From assembly GCF_030148435.1 (NCBI RefSeq), contig NZ_JASBTN010000040.1:1-64000 (forward strand): DNA of 64,000 nucleotides, written 5' to 3'. Made by a program: the position numbers and the translations under genes. The stretch is from Aliiroseovarius sp. Lineage in GTDB: Bacteria; Pseudomonadota; Alphaproteobacteria; Rhodobacterales; Rhodobacteraceae. This document shows positions 55,603-63,880 of this stretch, one piece after another; position 1 is the stretch's first letter, and the number at the start of each line of letters is the position of its first letter. The notes beneath the pieces were generated by a model. It worked only from the letters and a program-made list of their open reading frames with translations. It ran no database searches and was not told the DNA's origin.

Positions 55603-55638
55603 AAACGCCGCGGGTTCTCCGCGGCGTTTCTTTTTTTT
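55603..55638. terminator. strong rho-independent terminator
   Basis: The 11-pair stem AAACGCCGCGG/CCGCGGCGTTT with loop GTTCT (55603-55629) is followed by C and eight T residues. It ends the YbjN gene and, read in reverse (A-rich on the other side), may also end the lytic transglycosylase gene that converges from 55659. Confidence 0.9.
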
Positions 55639-55658
55639 GGCGCCCGGGCTCGCGGCTC

Positions 55659-56840
55659 CTACAGCGCGTTCAGAAGCGCCGGTGTCGGCCAGGCATCCGC
55701 GGGCATTCCCAGCCGCTTCTGTTCCGCCTGCACGGCGGCGCGGGTTTTGGCGCCCAGGATACCGTCCACCTTGCCCACGTCATGACCACGCGCCTTCAGT
55801 TTCTGTTGAAGCTGTTTCATCCGCGCCCCAGACAGTCCCGCTTCCGGGTTGCGCGGGTCGAACACCGGCGCGCCTTCCAGACGGGTGGCGAAATAGGCTG
55901 CCGTGGTCACGTAGACGAAGCTCTTGTTCCACTCGAAATAGACCCGGTAGTTCGGATAGGCGATGAAGGCCGGACCCTTGCGTCCCTGGGGCAGCAGGAT
56001 CGAGGCCTCAAGGGTTTCCGGCCCGAGGTTGCCATTGCGCGCCGTGACGCCCAGCCTGGCCCATTCGCCGACCTTCATCGAGGTATCGAGCCCGGTCCTG
56101 GACCAGTCCAGATCGGCTGGCACCACAACCTCCTGCAGCCAGGGTTCGCCCGCGCGCCAGCCCAGCCGTTTCAGCATATTGGCCCCGGAGAGCAGCGCAT
56201 CGGCAGGCGAGCGGCGCAGGTCCACCACCCCGTCGCCATCGCCGTCCACACCCGCCTCGATAATGTCGCCGGGCAGCATCTGGACCATGCCGATCTCGCC
56301 CGCCCAGGCGCCTGTCGAAGTGGCCGGGTTGAAATCGCCCCGTTCGAACAGCTCCAACGCGGCAAAGACCTGCGGCTGGAACAGCTCCGGTCGGCGGCAG
56401 TCGTGGCTCAAGGTCATCAGCGAATTCAGCGTATTGAAATTGCCCTGAAAGCCGCCGTAATCCGTCTCGAAGGCCCAGAAAGCTGTCAGCACCCCGCGCG
56501 AGACGCCGTATTGCCGTTCCATCCGATCAAAGATCGCGGCGTGTTTTTGCAGGTTGCGGCGGCCGTGATCCATGCGATTCTGGCTGATCAACTGACGTGA
56601 GAACTCGGTAAAGGTCTTGGCAAAAATCCCCTGGGCGCGGTCCGCCTTGATCGTGGCCGGGTCATGGCGAACGCCGGCAAAGAAACGCTGCGCGACCCCC
56701 CGGTCATGGCCCTTGCGCGCGGCGGCATCGGTCATCTTGGCAACGAAATTCGAAAAACTGCCGCCACATTGTACGCTGACCTGCGCGCTGGCGGCGCCAG
56801 CCACGAAGAGAAGCGCGGCGGCGCTGAGAATGATACGCAT
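55659..56840 (-). CDS. MltB-type lytic murein transglycosylase with peptidoglycan-binding domain
   Basis: A 393-residue exported enzyme with a signal peptide (about residues 1-19). The catalytic Glu is in AFWAFETDYGGF, followed by a conserved GAWAGEIGMVQMLPGDI segment. The C-terminal 60 residues are a PG_binding_1 domain (QLQQKLKARGHDVGKVDGILG). The fold is that of MltB; no lipobox is seen, so it is probably periplasmic rather than a lipoprotein. The cobalamin genes cbiB and cobD lie upstream on the same strand. Confidence 0.92.
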   Translation of the reverse strand: MRIILSAAALLFVAGAASAQVSVQCGGSFSNFVAKMTDAAARKGHDRGVAQRFFAGVRHDPATIKADRAQGIFAKTFTEFSRQLISQNRMDHGRRNLQKHAAIFDRMERQYGVSRGVLTAFWAFETDYGGFQGNFNTLNSLMTLSHDCRRPELFQPQVFAALELFERGDFNPATSTGAWAGEIGMVQMLPGDIIEAGVDGDGDGVVDLRRSPADALLSGANMLKRLGWRAGEPWLQEVVVPADLDWSRTGLDTSMKVGEWARLGVTARNGNLGPETLEASILLPQGRKGPAFIAYPNYRVYFEWNKSFVYVTTAAYFATRLEGAPVFDPRNPEAGLSGARMKQLQQKLKARGHDVGKVDGILGAKTRAAVQAEQKRLGMPADAWPTPALLNAL

Positions 56841-56888
56841 GAAACCCTCTCTGAAAGACGTTGAAGTCAGGATAAAGGGTTTGGCTCC

Positions 56889-57791
56889 TCAGACAACCGC
56901 GATGATCAGTGCACCCAGCGCGACCACCGCGAAGAGCAGGGCCCAGGTGCGCCACAACGCAGACGCCGCGCGGTCGACATCTTCATGGGTCAGCATGCGT
57001 TGCCCGCCGATATTGACCCAGGGATACTGCCGAAGCTCGCCGTCATAGGTGCGCGGGCCGGACAGGGCGACGCCCAGAACCTGCGCCATCGCGGCCTCGG
57101 GCCAGCCCGCGTTCGGGCTGCGGTGCCTGGGTGCGTCCGCCCGCACCGCGCGCCAGGCGTCGGGGCGAAAATGGGCGGCCACGATCAGAACTGCGCTCAG
57201 CCGCGCGGGAATCCAGTTCAGCAGATCATCGAACCGAGCCGCCGCCTTGCCGAAGCGCTCGTATTTCGCCGTGCGGTAGCCGATCATGCTGTCCGCCGTG
57301 TTCGTCACCTTGTAGATCATGAGCCCCGGCAAGCCCCCGATCAGAAACCAGAACACCGGCGCGATGACCCCGTCCGACAGGTTCTCGGCCGCGCTTTCGA
57401 TCGCGCCGCGGGCCACTGCCGAACGGTCCATGCCTGCGGTATCACGTCCGACGATCATGGCCACGTTTCGCCGACCCTCGGCAAGCGAGAACCGCAGCCC
57501 CGTGGCCACTGCGCGCACGTGCTCGACCAGTCTTTTCTGCGCGATCAGAATCGCACCGATCAGGACCTCCGCCACCGGGCCAAATGCACTCAGCAACAGG
57601 CCCAGCATCCCCGCCGCAACGACCAGAACGGCAAGAACTGCGCCGCCTGCCAACAGGCTGCCATGGTTGAACCGTTTGTCGAGCCAGCCGATTGCCCGCC
57701 CCATCAGCACCGCCGGATGCGGCACCCGCCGCCAGATCCAGTCCGGTTCGCCCATGAGGGCATCAAGCAGCATCGCAATCACAATCGTCAC
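56889..57791 (-). CDS. cbiB: adenosylcobinamide-phosphate synthase
   Basis: CbiB (CobD in Pseudomonas nomenclature) attaches the aminopropanol side chain to adenosylcobyric acid, the last step before nucleotide-loop assembly. The 300-residue protein is polytopic, with the motifs EPDWIWRRVPHPAVLMG, FWFLIGGLPGLMIYKVTN and RFDDLLNWIPARL. Start is GTG at 57791, overlapping the cobD stop (GTGA). The next gene upstream makes its amine substrate. Confidence 0.94.
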   Translation of the reverse strand: MTIVIAMLLDALMGEPDWIWRRVPHPAVLMGRAIGWLDKRFNHGSLLAGGAVLAVLVVAAGMLGLLLSAFGPVAEVLIGAILIAQKRLVEHVRAVATGLRFSLAEGRRNVAMIVGRDTAGMDRSAVARGAIESAAENLSDGVIAPVFWFLIGGLPGLMIYKVTNTADSMIGYRTAKYERFGKAAARFDDLLNWIPARLSAVLIVAAHFRPDAWRAVRADAPRHRSPNAGWPEAAMAQVLGVALSGPRTYDGELRQYPWVNIGGQRMLTHEDVDRAASALWRTWALLFAVVALGALIIAVV

Positions 57792-58714
57792 AGGGCACGC
57801 TCCAACTGATCCCAACCATTCGGTCCGGGCAGGCCCAGCCGTATCCAAGTTTTCGAGTAGGGAAAGACGCGGGTCAAGACATGGGCTCGGGCCAGGCGGC
57901 AAAACCAGGTTTCGGCACTGTCGACCTCATAGAGGCGAAAAAGCGTCGTGCCCCCCGCCAGCCGGGCCCCTCTCGCGGTGAGCAAGCCGTCCATGCGGGC
58001 CGTATCGCGGGTCAAACGGGCGCGGGTTGCTTCGGCCCAGGCCAGATCCTCCAAGGCCCGCGCGCCGATCTCCAGCGCCGGACCGGAGACCTGCCAGGGC
58101 CCCAGCGCCTCGCGCAGCTTTTCGATCAGGGCCGGATTGCCGATGGCGAAGCCCAGCCGCAACCCTGCGAGACCCCAGAACTTGCCAAAACTCTTCAGGA
58201 TTAGCGTGCCGGGCGCGGCGGCGCGGGCGATATGCGTGGCCTCGGGGGTCACGTCGCAGAAGCTCTCGTCGATCACCATCAAGGGAGCGTCCAGCCCCTC
58301 CTGCCACAGCCGCCCGTCCGGGTTGTTCGGGTGCACCAGCACGCGGGCCGTTCCACTGTCGCCGATCTGCCAGCCCGATCCGGTGAACGCGGCCGCATGT
58401 TCGTTATAGGTGGGCGCGGGAATGTCCACCACGCCGGGCGCGGCCAGCGTCGGCACACGGGCGATGATCGCCGAGGCGCCGGGCGCGGCCAGAACGGCCG
58501 CTTGGTCCGGGATCTTCCAGAAGTCGCGCGCCGCCTGTTCCAGCCGGTCGAAGGCGTTCCGGTCGGGAAGACGCGTCCAGGCTTCGGGCGCCGTTTCGCC
58601 GACCGGGTAGGGCAGGGGATTGATGCCGGTGGACAGGTCCAACCAGTCGTTTGCCCCCCCTCCGAACCGGGCTTTCGCGGCGTCCAGACCGCCGCCGTGA
58701 TCGCGCTGTGCCAT
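57788..58714 (-). CDS. cobD: threonine-phosphate decarboxylase (cobalamin side chain)
   Basis: This PLP enzyme decarboxylates L-threonine O-3-phosphate to (R)-1-amino-2-propanol phosphate, the substrate of CbiB (it is called CobC in Pseudomonas nomenclature). The 308-residue protein matches the aminotransferase-like family, with LSTGINPLPYP near the start and the PLP Lys in ILKSFGKFWGLAGLRLGFA. It overlaps cbiB by 4 bases. No cobalamin riboswitch was seen upstream; a perfect palindrome lies 64 bases before the start. Confidence 0.92.
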   Translation of the reverse strand: MAQRDHGGGLDAAKARFGGGANDWLDLSTGINPLPYPVGETAPEAWTRLPDRNAFDRLEQAARDFWKIPDQAAVLAAPGASAIIARVPTLAAPGVVDIPAPTYNEHAAAFTGSGWQIGDSGTARVLVHPNNPDGRLWQEGLDAPLMVIDESFCDVTPEATHIARAAAPGTLILKSFGKFWGLAGLRLGFAIGNPALIEKLREALGPWQVSGPALEIGARALEDLAWAEATRARLTRDTARMDGLLTARGARLAGGTTLFRLYEVDSAETWFCRLARAHVLTRVFPYSKTWIRLGLPGPNGWDQLERAL

Positions 58715-59115
58715 CCTGTGCTTCCCCCTTATTCCCCGGGCGATTCTATCGGCCGATTCCCCGGTCCAACCGCTGGCGGAAGTGTTCCGAGGGAACACTT
58801 CCCGGTTGAAATTAACCTTTGTTAACGGCAATTGCCCCCCGATACGCGGGAAGAACAACCTTTGGTCAGGAACCGCAGGTCCCCCGGGGCGAATTTTGCA
58901 AGTTGCGACAGGCTTCCTGACGCTATCGACAGGCCCGCCGGGCCAGATCGCCAATTCCCGCCCCGGGTTTCAACCCGAATTGCAACGCTTTGTCCATTCC
59001 TTTCGCCCTGCCTGACACGCTATGGGCGAGGCCACCCGGGTTTAACCAGTTGGAAGGAAACAAATGGAATTTCCGGCGGATTTATGCGACAGTTTAATGA
59101 AATGGAGAGGTGGCA
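58715..59115. promoter_or_regulatory. 401-base divergent intergenic region
   Basis: No gene was found here. It holds a perfect palindrome at 58778-58802, a TTAA-N6-TTAAC sequence at 58812-58826 (one base short of CtrA spacing), GGTTGAAATTAACC at 58804-58817 and a TTTAACC near 59042. The cobD promoter lies on the left side and the promoter of the receiver gene on the right. Confidence 0.5.
58778..58802. promoter_or_regulatory. 25-base perfect palindrome, probable operator
   Basis: Arms GGAAGTGTTCC (58778-58788) and GGAACACTTCC (58792-58802) are exact inverse complements separated by GAG. They lie 64-88 bases before the cobD start. The symmetry and short spacer suit a dimeric DNA-binding repressor rather than an RNA hairpin; the regulator is unknown. 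Confidence 0.6.
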
Positions 59116-59493
59116 ATGCGCGTTCTGATTGTTGAAAGCAATCAAGACCTTGGCGGGATCTGGAAACAGCATCTCGAACGTCAGGACGCAGAAGTGCGGC
59201 TGATGGATGGCGAGGAAAGCGCGGTCCGCTACCTGACCGAAAGCGCCGTCGACGTGATTGTGCTGAACCTTGATCTGGCCCGGGGCGGCGCGCTGACCGT
59301 GGCCGATTTCGCCGCCTACCGCCACCCTGACGCCAAGGTGATCTTCGTGACCGCTTCCAGCTTCTTCTCGGACGGCTCGATCTTTGCGCATTCTGCAAAC
59401 GCCTGTGCCTGTCTCTCGGCGCAAACGGCGCCGGAAGATCTGGCAACCCTGGTGAGCTACCACGGCCAGGCCGGCACCGCTGCGGCCGAATAG
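59116..59493 (+). CDS. response-regulator receiver-like protein without phospho-acceptor Asp
   Basis: A 125-residue stand-alone receiver fold (MRVLIVESNQ start, KVIFVTASSFFS strand with Thr79). The canonical acceptor position following DVIVL is Asn51 (VLNLDLARGG), not Asp, and the conserved Lys of the fifth strand is absent (ACLSAQTAPEDL). It therefore probably cannot be phosphorylated normally and may act as a pseudo-receiver binding another protein. GGAGAGG precedes the ATG. It is 87 bases from the downstream operon, so co-transcription is uncertain. Confidence 0.85.
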   Translation: MRVLIVESNQDLGGIWKQHLERQDAEVRLMDGEESAVRYLTESAVDVIVLNLDLARGGALTVADFAAYRHPDAKVIFVTASSFFSDGSIFAHSANACACLSAQTAPEDLATLVSYHGQAGTAAAE

Positions 59494-59580
59494 GCCCCTG
59501 TTTCCGGTAGTGGATTCCGCATCGGCTGCTCTGCTTCTTTTCACATTCCCCTTGGTCAAATCCCGCGCTAGGGTCGCGCC

Positions 59581-60225
59581 ATGACACAGACGAATTCCAG
59601 GGCCCTTCCCAGACCCGAGGCGGTGATCTTCGACATCGGCAACGTGCTGATCACCTGGCAGCCCGAGCAACATTACGACCGCTGGATCGGCGAGGAACGC
59701 CGCCGCGAAATGTTCGCGACCGTGGACCTGCATCACATGAACGAGCTGGTCGACCGCGGTGGAGATTTTCGCGAGACGATCTATGGCACCGCCGCCGAGT
59801 ATCCGGAATTCGAACAGGAAATCCGCTGGTGGCATGACCGCTGGCTGGACCTGGCCACACCGGTAATCGACCTGTCCGTTCGCACGCTGCGGGTGCTCAG
59901 GTCCAAGGGCGTGCCGGTCTTTGTACTGTCGAATTTCGGCATCGGCTCCTTTGCGCTCTCCGAGAGCCGCGAGGACTTTCTGAGCGAATTCGACCGTCGG
60001 TACATCTCGGGCCATATGGGGTGCACCAAACCCTCGGCCCGCATCTATGAAATGGTCGAACGAGACTGCGGCGTCGCACCTGAGCGCCTGCTGTTTGTCG
60101 ACGACCGCGCCGAAAACATCGCCGCGGCCGAGGCGCGCGGCTGGCAGGGGCATATCTTTACCTCGCCCGAGGGCTGGGTGGCGCGCCTGATCATCGCCGG
60201 ATTGCTGGAGGAGGGCGAGCCGTGA
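59581..60225 (+). CDS. HAD-family hydrolase
   Basis: A 214-residue HAD-IA subfamily protein. The nucleophile motif FDIGNVL has the catalytic Asp18, followed later by SNFGI (Ser), TKPSARIYEM (Lys) and VDDRAENIAAA (acidic pair), the full set of HAD motifs. DIGNVL is used by phosphatases and dehalogenases alike; the substrate is unknown. Its stop overlaps the next GTG start (GTGA), so it begins a coupled four-gene operon. Confidence 0.88.
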   Translation: MTQTNSRALPRPEAVIFDIGNVLITWQPEQHYDRWIGEERRREMFATVDLHHMNELVDRGGDFRETIYGTAAEYPEFEQEIRWWHDRWLDLATPVIDLSVRTLRVLRSKGVPVFVLSNFGIGSFALSESREDFLSEFDRRYISGHMGCTKPSARIYEMVERDCGVAPERLLFVDDRAENIAAAEARGWQGHIFTSPEGWVARLIIAGLLEEGEP

Positions 60226-61136
60226 GCATCGAAATCGTACCGTTCGAAGCCGAAGAACACCTGAACTGGTCCACCCTGGGCGACGCCTTTCTGGCCGGAC
60301 ACAAGCTGCCCAGGGCCGAGGTCGGCGATACATTCCTGTATCGTGGTGAGGACACGATGCTGTCCCGTGCGGCCTGGATCGACGGGCTTGGGTCGGCGGT
60401 AAAGACCGCCAATATCGTTCCGGGCAATGTGGCGCGGGGCCTGGGGTCCATCCAGGGGGCGGTGAACCTTTACAATGATGTGACCGGCGAACTGGAGGCG
60501 CTGGTCGATTTCCTGCTTGTGACCAAGTGGAAAACCGCCGGTGACAGTGTTCTGGGGGCCCGCCTGCTGGCCCGCCCCGACAGCGAGGTTATCCTGATCG
60601 TCGGCGCGGGCACCGTCGCGCGCGCATTGCGCGAGGCTTATGGTGCGACCTTCCCCGCTGCCCGCTTCCTGATCTGGAACCGCAGCCCCGCCGGGGCCGA
60701 GGCGATAGCGGCCGACTTCCCCGATACCGAGGTCGCACCCGATCTGGAGGCCGCCGTGCGCGTGGCTGACATCGTGACCTCCGCCACCATGACCACCGAA
60801 CCGATCCTCAAGGGTGAGTGGCTGCGCCCCGGCCAGCACCTCGACCTGATCGGCGCCTACCGCCCGGACATGCGCGAGGCCGATGACGACGTCCTGAAAC
60901 GGGCCCGCCTGTTCATGGACAGCCGCGACACGGTGCTTGACCATATCGGTGAATTCAAGGACCCGCTGGCGCGCGGGATCATTACCCGCGATGATGTGGC
61001 AGGCGATTACTATGACGTGGTGAGCGGAGCTTTTTCTCGCAACCCCGAGGACATTACGCTGTTCAAGAACGGCGGCGGGGCCCACCTGGACCTGATGACC
61101 AGCACCTATATCCTGCAAGCGTGGAGAATGAGATGA
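60222..61136 (+). CDS. ornithine cyclodeaminase/mu-crystallin family protein
   Basis: A 304-residue NAD(P)-binding protein with the Rossmann motif GAGTVA (residues 128-133) and conserved Lys61 (VKTANIVPGN). The position corresponding to the ornithine cyclodeaminase catalytic Asp reads GAYRPDMREAD (211-221), as in mu-crystallin-type ketimine reductases. It is therefore more likely a ketimine or imine reductase than a true ornithine cyclodeaminase. It is coupled by 4-base overlaps to the HAD and PhyH genes. Confidence 0.85.
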   Translation: MSIEIVPFEAEEHLNWSTLGDAFLAGHKLPRAEVGDTFLYRGEDTMLSRAAWIDGLGSAVKTANIVPGNVARGLGSIQGAVNLYNDVTGELEALVDFLLVTKWKTAGDSVLGARLLARPDSEVILIVGAGTVARALREAYGATFPAARFLIWNRSPAGAEAIAADFPDTEVAPDLEAAVRVADIVTSATMTTEPILKGEWLRPGQHLDLIGAYRPDMREADDDVLKRARLFMDSRDTVLDHIGEFKDPLARGIITRDDVAGDYYDVVSGAFSRNPEDITLFKNGGGAHLDLMTSTYILQAWRMR

Positions 61137-61933
61137 GCGCCCCCAGGATTACAGATCGGATGATCGAGGACTTCCAGCGCGACGGCGTTGTGATGATCCC
61201 CGGCGCGCTGACCGATTGGGTCGAGGTGATGCGCGCGGGTGTCGAGCGCAACTTGGCCTCGCCGGGAGAATATGCGTCGGAAAACGCAGTGACCGAAGGG
61301 CGCTTCTTTGACGACTATGTCAACTGGACCCGGATTCCTGAATACGAGCACCTGATCCGCGAAAGCCCGGCCGGTGAGATCGCCGCGCGGCTCATGCGCA
61401 GCGCGCGCGCGCAGTTTTTCCATGACCACGTGCTGGTGAAGGAGCCGGGCACGCCGAAACCCACGCCCTGGCATCAGGACGGGCCCTATTATTTCGTCGA
61501 GGGCGAGCAGACCGCAAGCTTCTGGATCCCGCTCGATCCGGTTGGCGAGAATTCGCTGCGCTTCATTGCCGGAAGTCACAAATGGGAGCGCATGGTGCGC
61601 CCGGTCAGCTGGGCGGATGACAGTGACTTCTATGACGCCGGGCAGGACTGGATTGCGGTGCCGGACCCGGATGCCAACCCCGGTGACATGACGGTGCTGG
61701 AATGGCCGATGGAGCCGGGTGACGTGGTGGTTTTCGACTATCGCACCGTGCATGGCGCGCGTGGCAACTTTGCCGATACCCGCCGCCGGGCACTGTCTCT
61801 GCGCTGGATGGGCGACGACGCGCGATACATCGAGCGCCCCGGCCGCACATCGCCGCCCTTCCCGGGCCACGGGATGGAGACCGGCCAGCGCCTGCGCGAG
61901 GACTGGTTCCCGGTGCTGTGGAGAGCGGCTTGA
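61133..61933 (+). CDS. phytanoyl-CoA dioxygenase (PhyH) family protein
   Basis: A 266-residue Fe(II)/2-oxoglutarate-dependent oxygenase. The iron triad is His114-Asp116 (PWHQDGPYYF) and His207 (TVHGARGN), and an Arg for 2-oxoglutarate lies in DTRRRALSLRW. Start 61133 overlaps the upstream stop (ATGA). PhyH members hydroxylate amino acids, alkaloids or lipids; the substrate here is unknown but adjacency to a ketimine-reductase-like enzyme suggests an amino-acid-derived compound. Confidence 0.88.
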   Translation: MSAPRITDRMIEDFQRDGVVMIPGALTDWVEVMRAGVERNLASPGEYASENAVTEGRFFDDYVNWTRIPEYEHLIRESPAGEIAARLMRSARAQFFHDHVLVKEPGTPKPTPWHQDGPYYFVEGEQTASFWIPLDPVGENSLRFIAGSHKWERMVRPVSWADDSDFYDAGQDWIAVPDPDANPGDMTVLEWPMEPGDVVVFDYRTVHGARGNFADTRRRALSLRWMGDDARYIERPGRTSPPFPGHGMETGQRLREDWFPVLWRAA

Positions 61934-62862
61934 TCGGCTATGTTTTCCTTCTCCTCCTGGCGCTGCTTATCGCCGCTCCCTGGCTGATCGAGCGCACCCG
62001 CCGCCCGATGGACGCGGCCGCGCGCCGCGATGCGCCGGGTGAGTTCGTGACCCTGTCGCGCGGCGTGACCCATTACCAGTGGCACGGCCATGTCGACGGG
62101 CCGGTGATCGTGATGGTGCATGGGCTGAGTTCGGCCAGCTGGGTGTTTTCCGGCCTCTTTCACGGGCTCGGCCTGATGGGATTTCGCATCCTGACCTATG
62201 ACCTCTACGGGCGGGGATACTCCGACCGTCCCGCCGGGATACAGGACAGGGATTTCTTCCTCGGGCAGCTCGAGGAGCTGCTGGCGGCTCTTGGCATTCC
62301 CGAGGACAGGGAGATTTGCCTGTTCGGCTATTCCATGGGCGGGTCGATTTCGACCTGTTTTGCCGCGAAACACCCCGAGCGGGTGGACCGGCTGTTTCTG
62401 CTGGCCCCGGCCGGAATGGATTACACGCCCCATCCGCTGCTGAAGCAGGCGCGCATCTCAGGGCGGTTCGGCACCTGGCTGTGGATGTGCTTTGGCGGGC
62501 TGCTTCTGAAGCGTGGCGCGCGGGCGGATGCGGATGGGGCGACGGTAATCCCCGACCTGCCCGACCGAATTGCAGCCGACCTTCGTACCAGGGGCTACCT
62601 GCGGTCGATCCTGTCCAGCGAGCGCCATATGTTGTGCGAAGAATTGGAGGCGGAACACCGCGAGCTGTCCAGGATGTATGTGGCCGTTGTCTCGATCTGG
62701 GGCGCCGAGGATGACGTGATCCCCGCCAGCGCCATCGGCAAGCTGACCGTGTGGAATCGCGACGCCTGGAAGCTGGAAGTGCCCGGCGCGGGCCACGGCA
62801 TTGGCTACACGCACCCGCAGGAGATCATTGCCGCCGTACAGGAAAACCTGCGCGAGGTTTGA
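61930..62862 (+). CDS. membrane-anchored alpha/beta hydrolase
   Basis: An alpha/beta-hydrolase with an N-terminal membrane segment (about residues 2-20), the nucleophile elbow GYSMGG (Ser about 135) and the catalytic His in GAGHGIGY. The oxyanion region VHGLSSASW is also visible. The TTG at 61930, with GGAGAG upstream, overlaps the PhyH stop (TTGA) and is preferred over GTG at 61918, giving 310 residues. It ends the coupled operon and is the only member anchored at the membrane. Confidence 0.85.
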   Translation: MIGYVFLLLLALLIAAPWLIERTRRPMDAAARRDAPGEFVTLSRGVTHYQWHGHVDGPVIVMVHGLSSASWVFSGLFHGLGLMGFRILTYDLYGRGYSDRPAGIQDRDFFLGQLEELLAALGIPEDREICLFGYSMGGSISTCFAAKHPERVDRLFLLAPAGMDYTPHPLLKQARISGRFGTWLWMCFGGLLLKRGARADADGATVIPDLPDRIAADLRTRGYLRSILSSERHMLCEELEAEHRELSRMYVAVVSIWGAEDDVIPASAIGKLTVWNRDAWKLEVPGAGHGIGYTHPQEIIAAVQENLREV

Positions 62863-62914
62863 GGGCGCGCTCCTGCCCCCTTCCCGCGCCTTCGGCTTGT
62901 CAGGGGTTGGGCGT

Positions 62915-62999
62915 GGCTCACTTCGTGAGCCTGGAGGGGCGCTGCCCCTCGGCCTGGCGGCCTCACCCCGGGATATTTTCAGCAAGGAAAAGAGGGAAT
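62915..62999 (+). repeat. GC-rich hairpin element (copy C)
   Basis: Two adjacent hairpins, GGCTCAC/GTGAGCC (62915-62931) and GAGGGGC/GCCCCTC (62934-62950, loop GCT), are followed by ACCCCGGGATATTTTCAGC and a GA-rich tail. It lies between the convergent hydrolase and small unknown genes, in the same orientation as copies A and B. Confidence 0.7.
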
Positions 63000-63025
63000 G
63001 GCGCGGGGTGCGCTGGCCTGTGTGT

Positions 63026-63352
63026 TCAAACCCGTGCCTTCTCCAGCACCTCCATTTCAACCACGCGGCGCACAAACGGGGCCATGCCCGGCGCACCCGA
63101 GGCACGGTCCTTGAGGTGAATGCAGACATCCGGGCGGCGCGCGGCTATGACGCCGATCAGATCGCCGCGGATGGTATCGTCCAGCCCGGCGCCGATCACC
63201 ACCGCGCTGATGCCGGGTTCGGCCTCGAGCTGACGGATCACTTCCTCGCGGTCGTGGGCGCCGAGCCACTGGATCGGCAGATCCTCGAGCTGGCGCGCCA
63301 CGTTGCTGATCACGTCCGGCAGGCGCCCGACCAACAGAACAACCGGTTTCAT
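63026..63352 (-). CDS. small alpha/beta protein of unknown function
   Basis: A 108-residue cytoplasmic protein with alternating strands and helices (MKPVVLLVGRLPDVISNVAR; then AVVIGAGLDDTIRGDLIGV; then PDVCIHLKDRASG). It resembles a receiver-like or small Rossmann fold but has no acceptor Asp in the expected place and no nucleotide motif. AGGAGGAAT precedes the ATG. It lies 57 bases downstream of the YbaK-type gene on the same strand and may be co-transcribed with it. Confidence 0.7.
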   Translation of the reverse strand: MKPVVLLVGRLPDVISNVARQLEDLPIQWLGAHDREEVIRQLEAEPGISAVVIGAGLDDTIRGDLIGVIAARRPDVCIHLKDRASGAPGMAPFVRRVVEMEVLEKARV

Positions 63353-63409
63353 TCATATTCCTCCTTCTGGGTTGCCCCGCCGGCAGTCAGGCGGCCGGCG
63401 GGGAAAGTG

Positions 63410-63880
63410 TCAGTGCATGCAGCAGAACGAGCCGTGTTTGGCCCGTTTCATCAAGCGGTCGAAGTCGCGCCCCCGCATCTCGACAAGGGTGCGGTGGTCG
63501 CCGCCTTCGAACCAGACTTTGTCGAGCCCGGTAAGGCTGTCATCGACCACAGTCGGCACGTCATAGGCCTCGCCGACAGGCGGGGCTGCGCCAAGGTCGC
63601 AATCGTCGAAGAGCTCGCGTACTTCCTCTTCTCCGGCGAGTCCCAGGCGGCGGTGCATCATGTTCTGCAGCGCGTGCAGGTCGACCTGGTGGTTGCTGGG
63701 CACGACCGCCAGCATCGGGCCTTCCTCCATGTGGATCAGGACCGATTTCGCCAGGTGATCGCCCGGGATATGGGCGGCCTCGGCGCATTCGGCGGTGGTG
63801 ACGCTGAACGGGTGTTTGAGCGTCGAGTAGGGGATCTCGCGGGCGCTCAGGTGGTTTTCAAGGCGTGCGGATAAAGCCAT
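63410..63880 (-). CDS. YbaK/EbsC-type aminoacyl-tRNA deacylase
   Basis: A 156-residue protein of the YbaK/ProX editing family, which hydrolyses mischarged tRNAs. The N-terminus MALSARLENHLSAREIPYS, the conserved Lys in HLAKSVLIHMEEG and the Gly-rich EGGDHRTLVEMRGRDF are present. Which aminoacyl-tRNA is edited cannot be told from sequence. GGAGG precedes the start at 63880. Nothing recognisable lies in 63881-64000. Confidence 0.85.
   Translation of the reverse strand: MALSARLENHLSAREIPYSTLKHPFSVTTAECAEAAHIPGDHLAKSVLIHMEEGPMLAVVPSNHQVDLHALQNMMHRRLGLAGEEEVRELFDDCDLGAAPPVGEAYDVPTVVDDSLTGLDKVWFEGGDHRTLVEMRGRDFDRLMKRAKHGSFCCMH

Noticed and set aside
58812..58826. CtrA box in the 58715-59115 gap
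   Set aside because: The half-sites are TTAA-N6-TTAAC, one base shorter than the required spacing.
58715..58830. Cobalamin riboswitch before cobD
   Set aside because: No B12-box-like core was seen in the leader; a covariance-model search would settle it.
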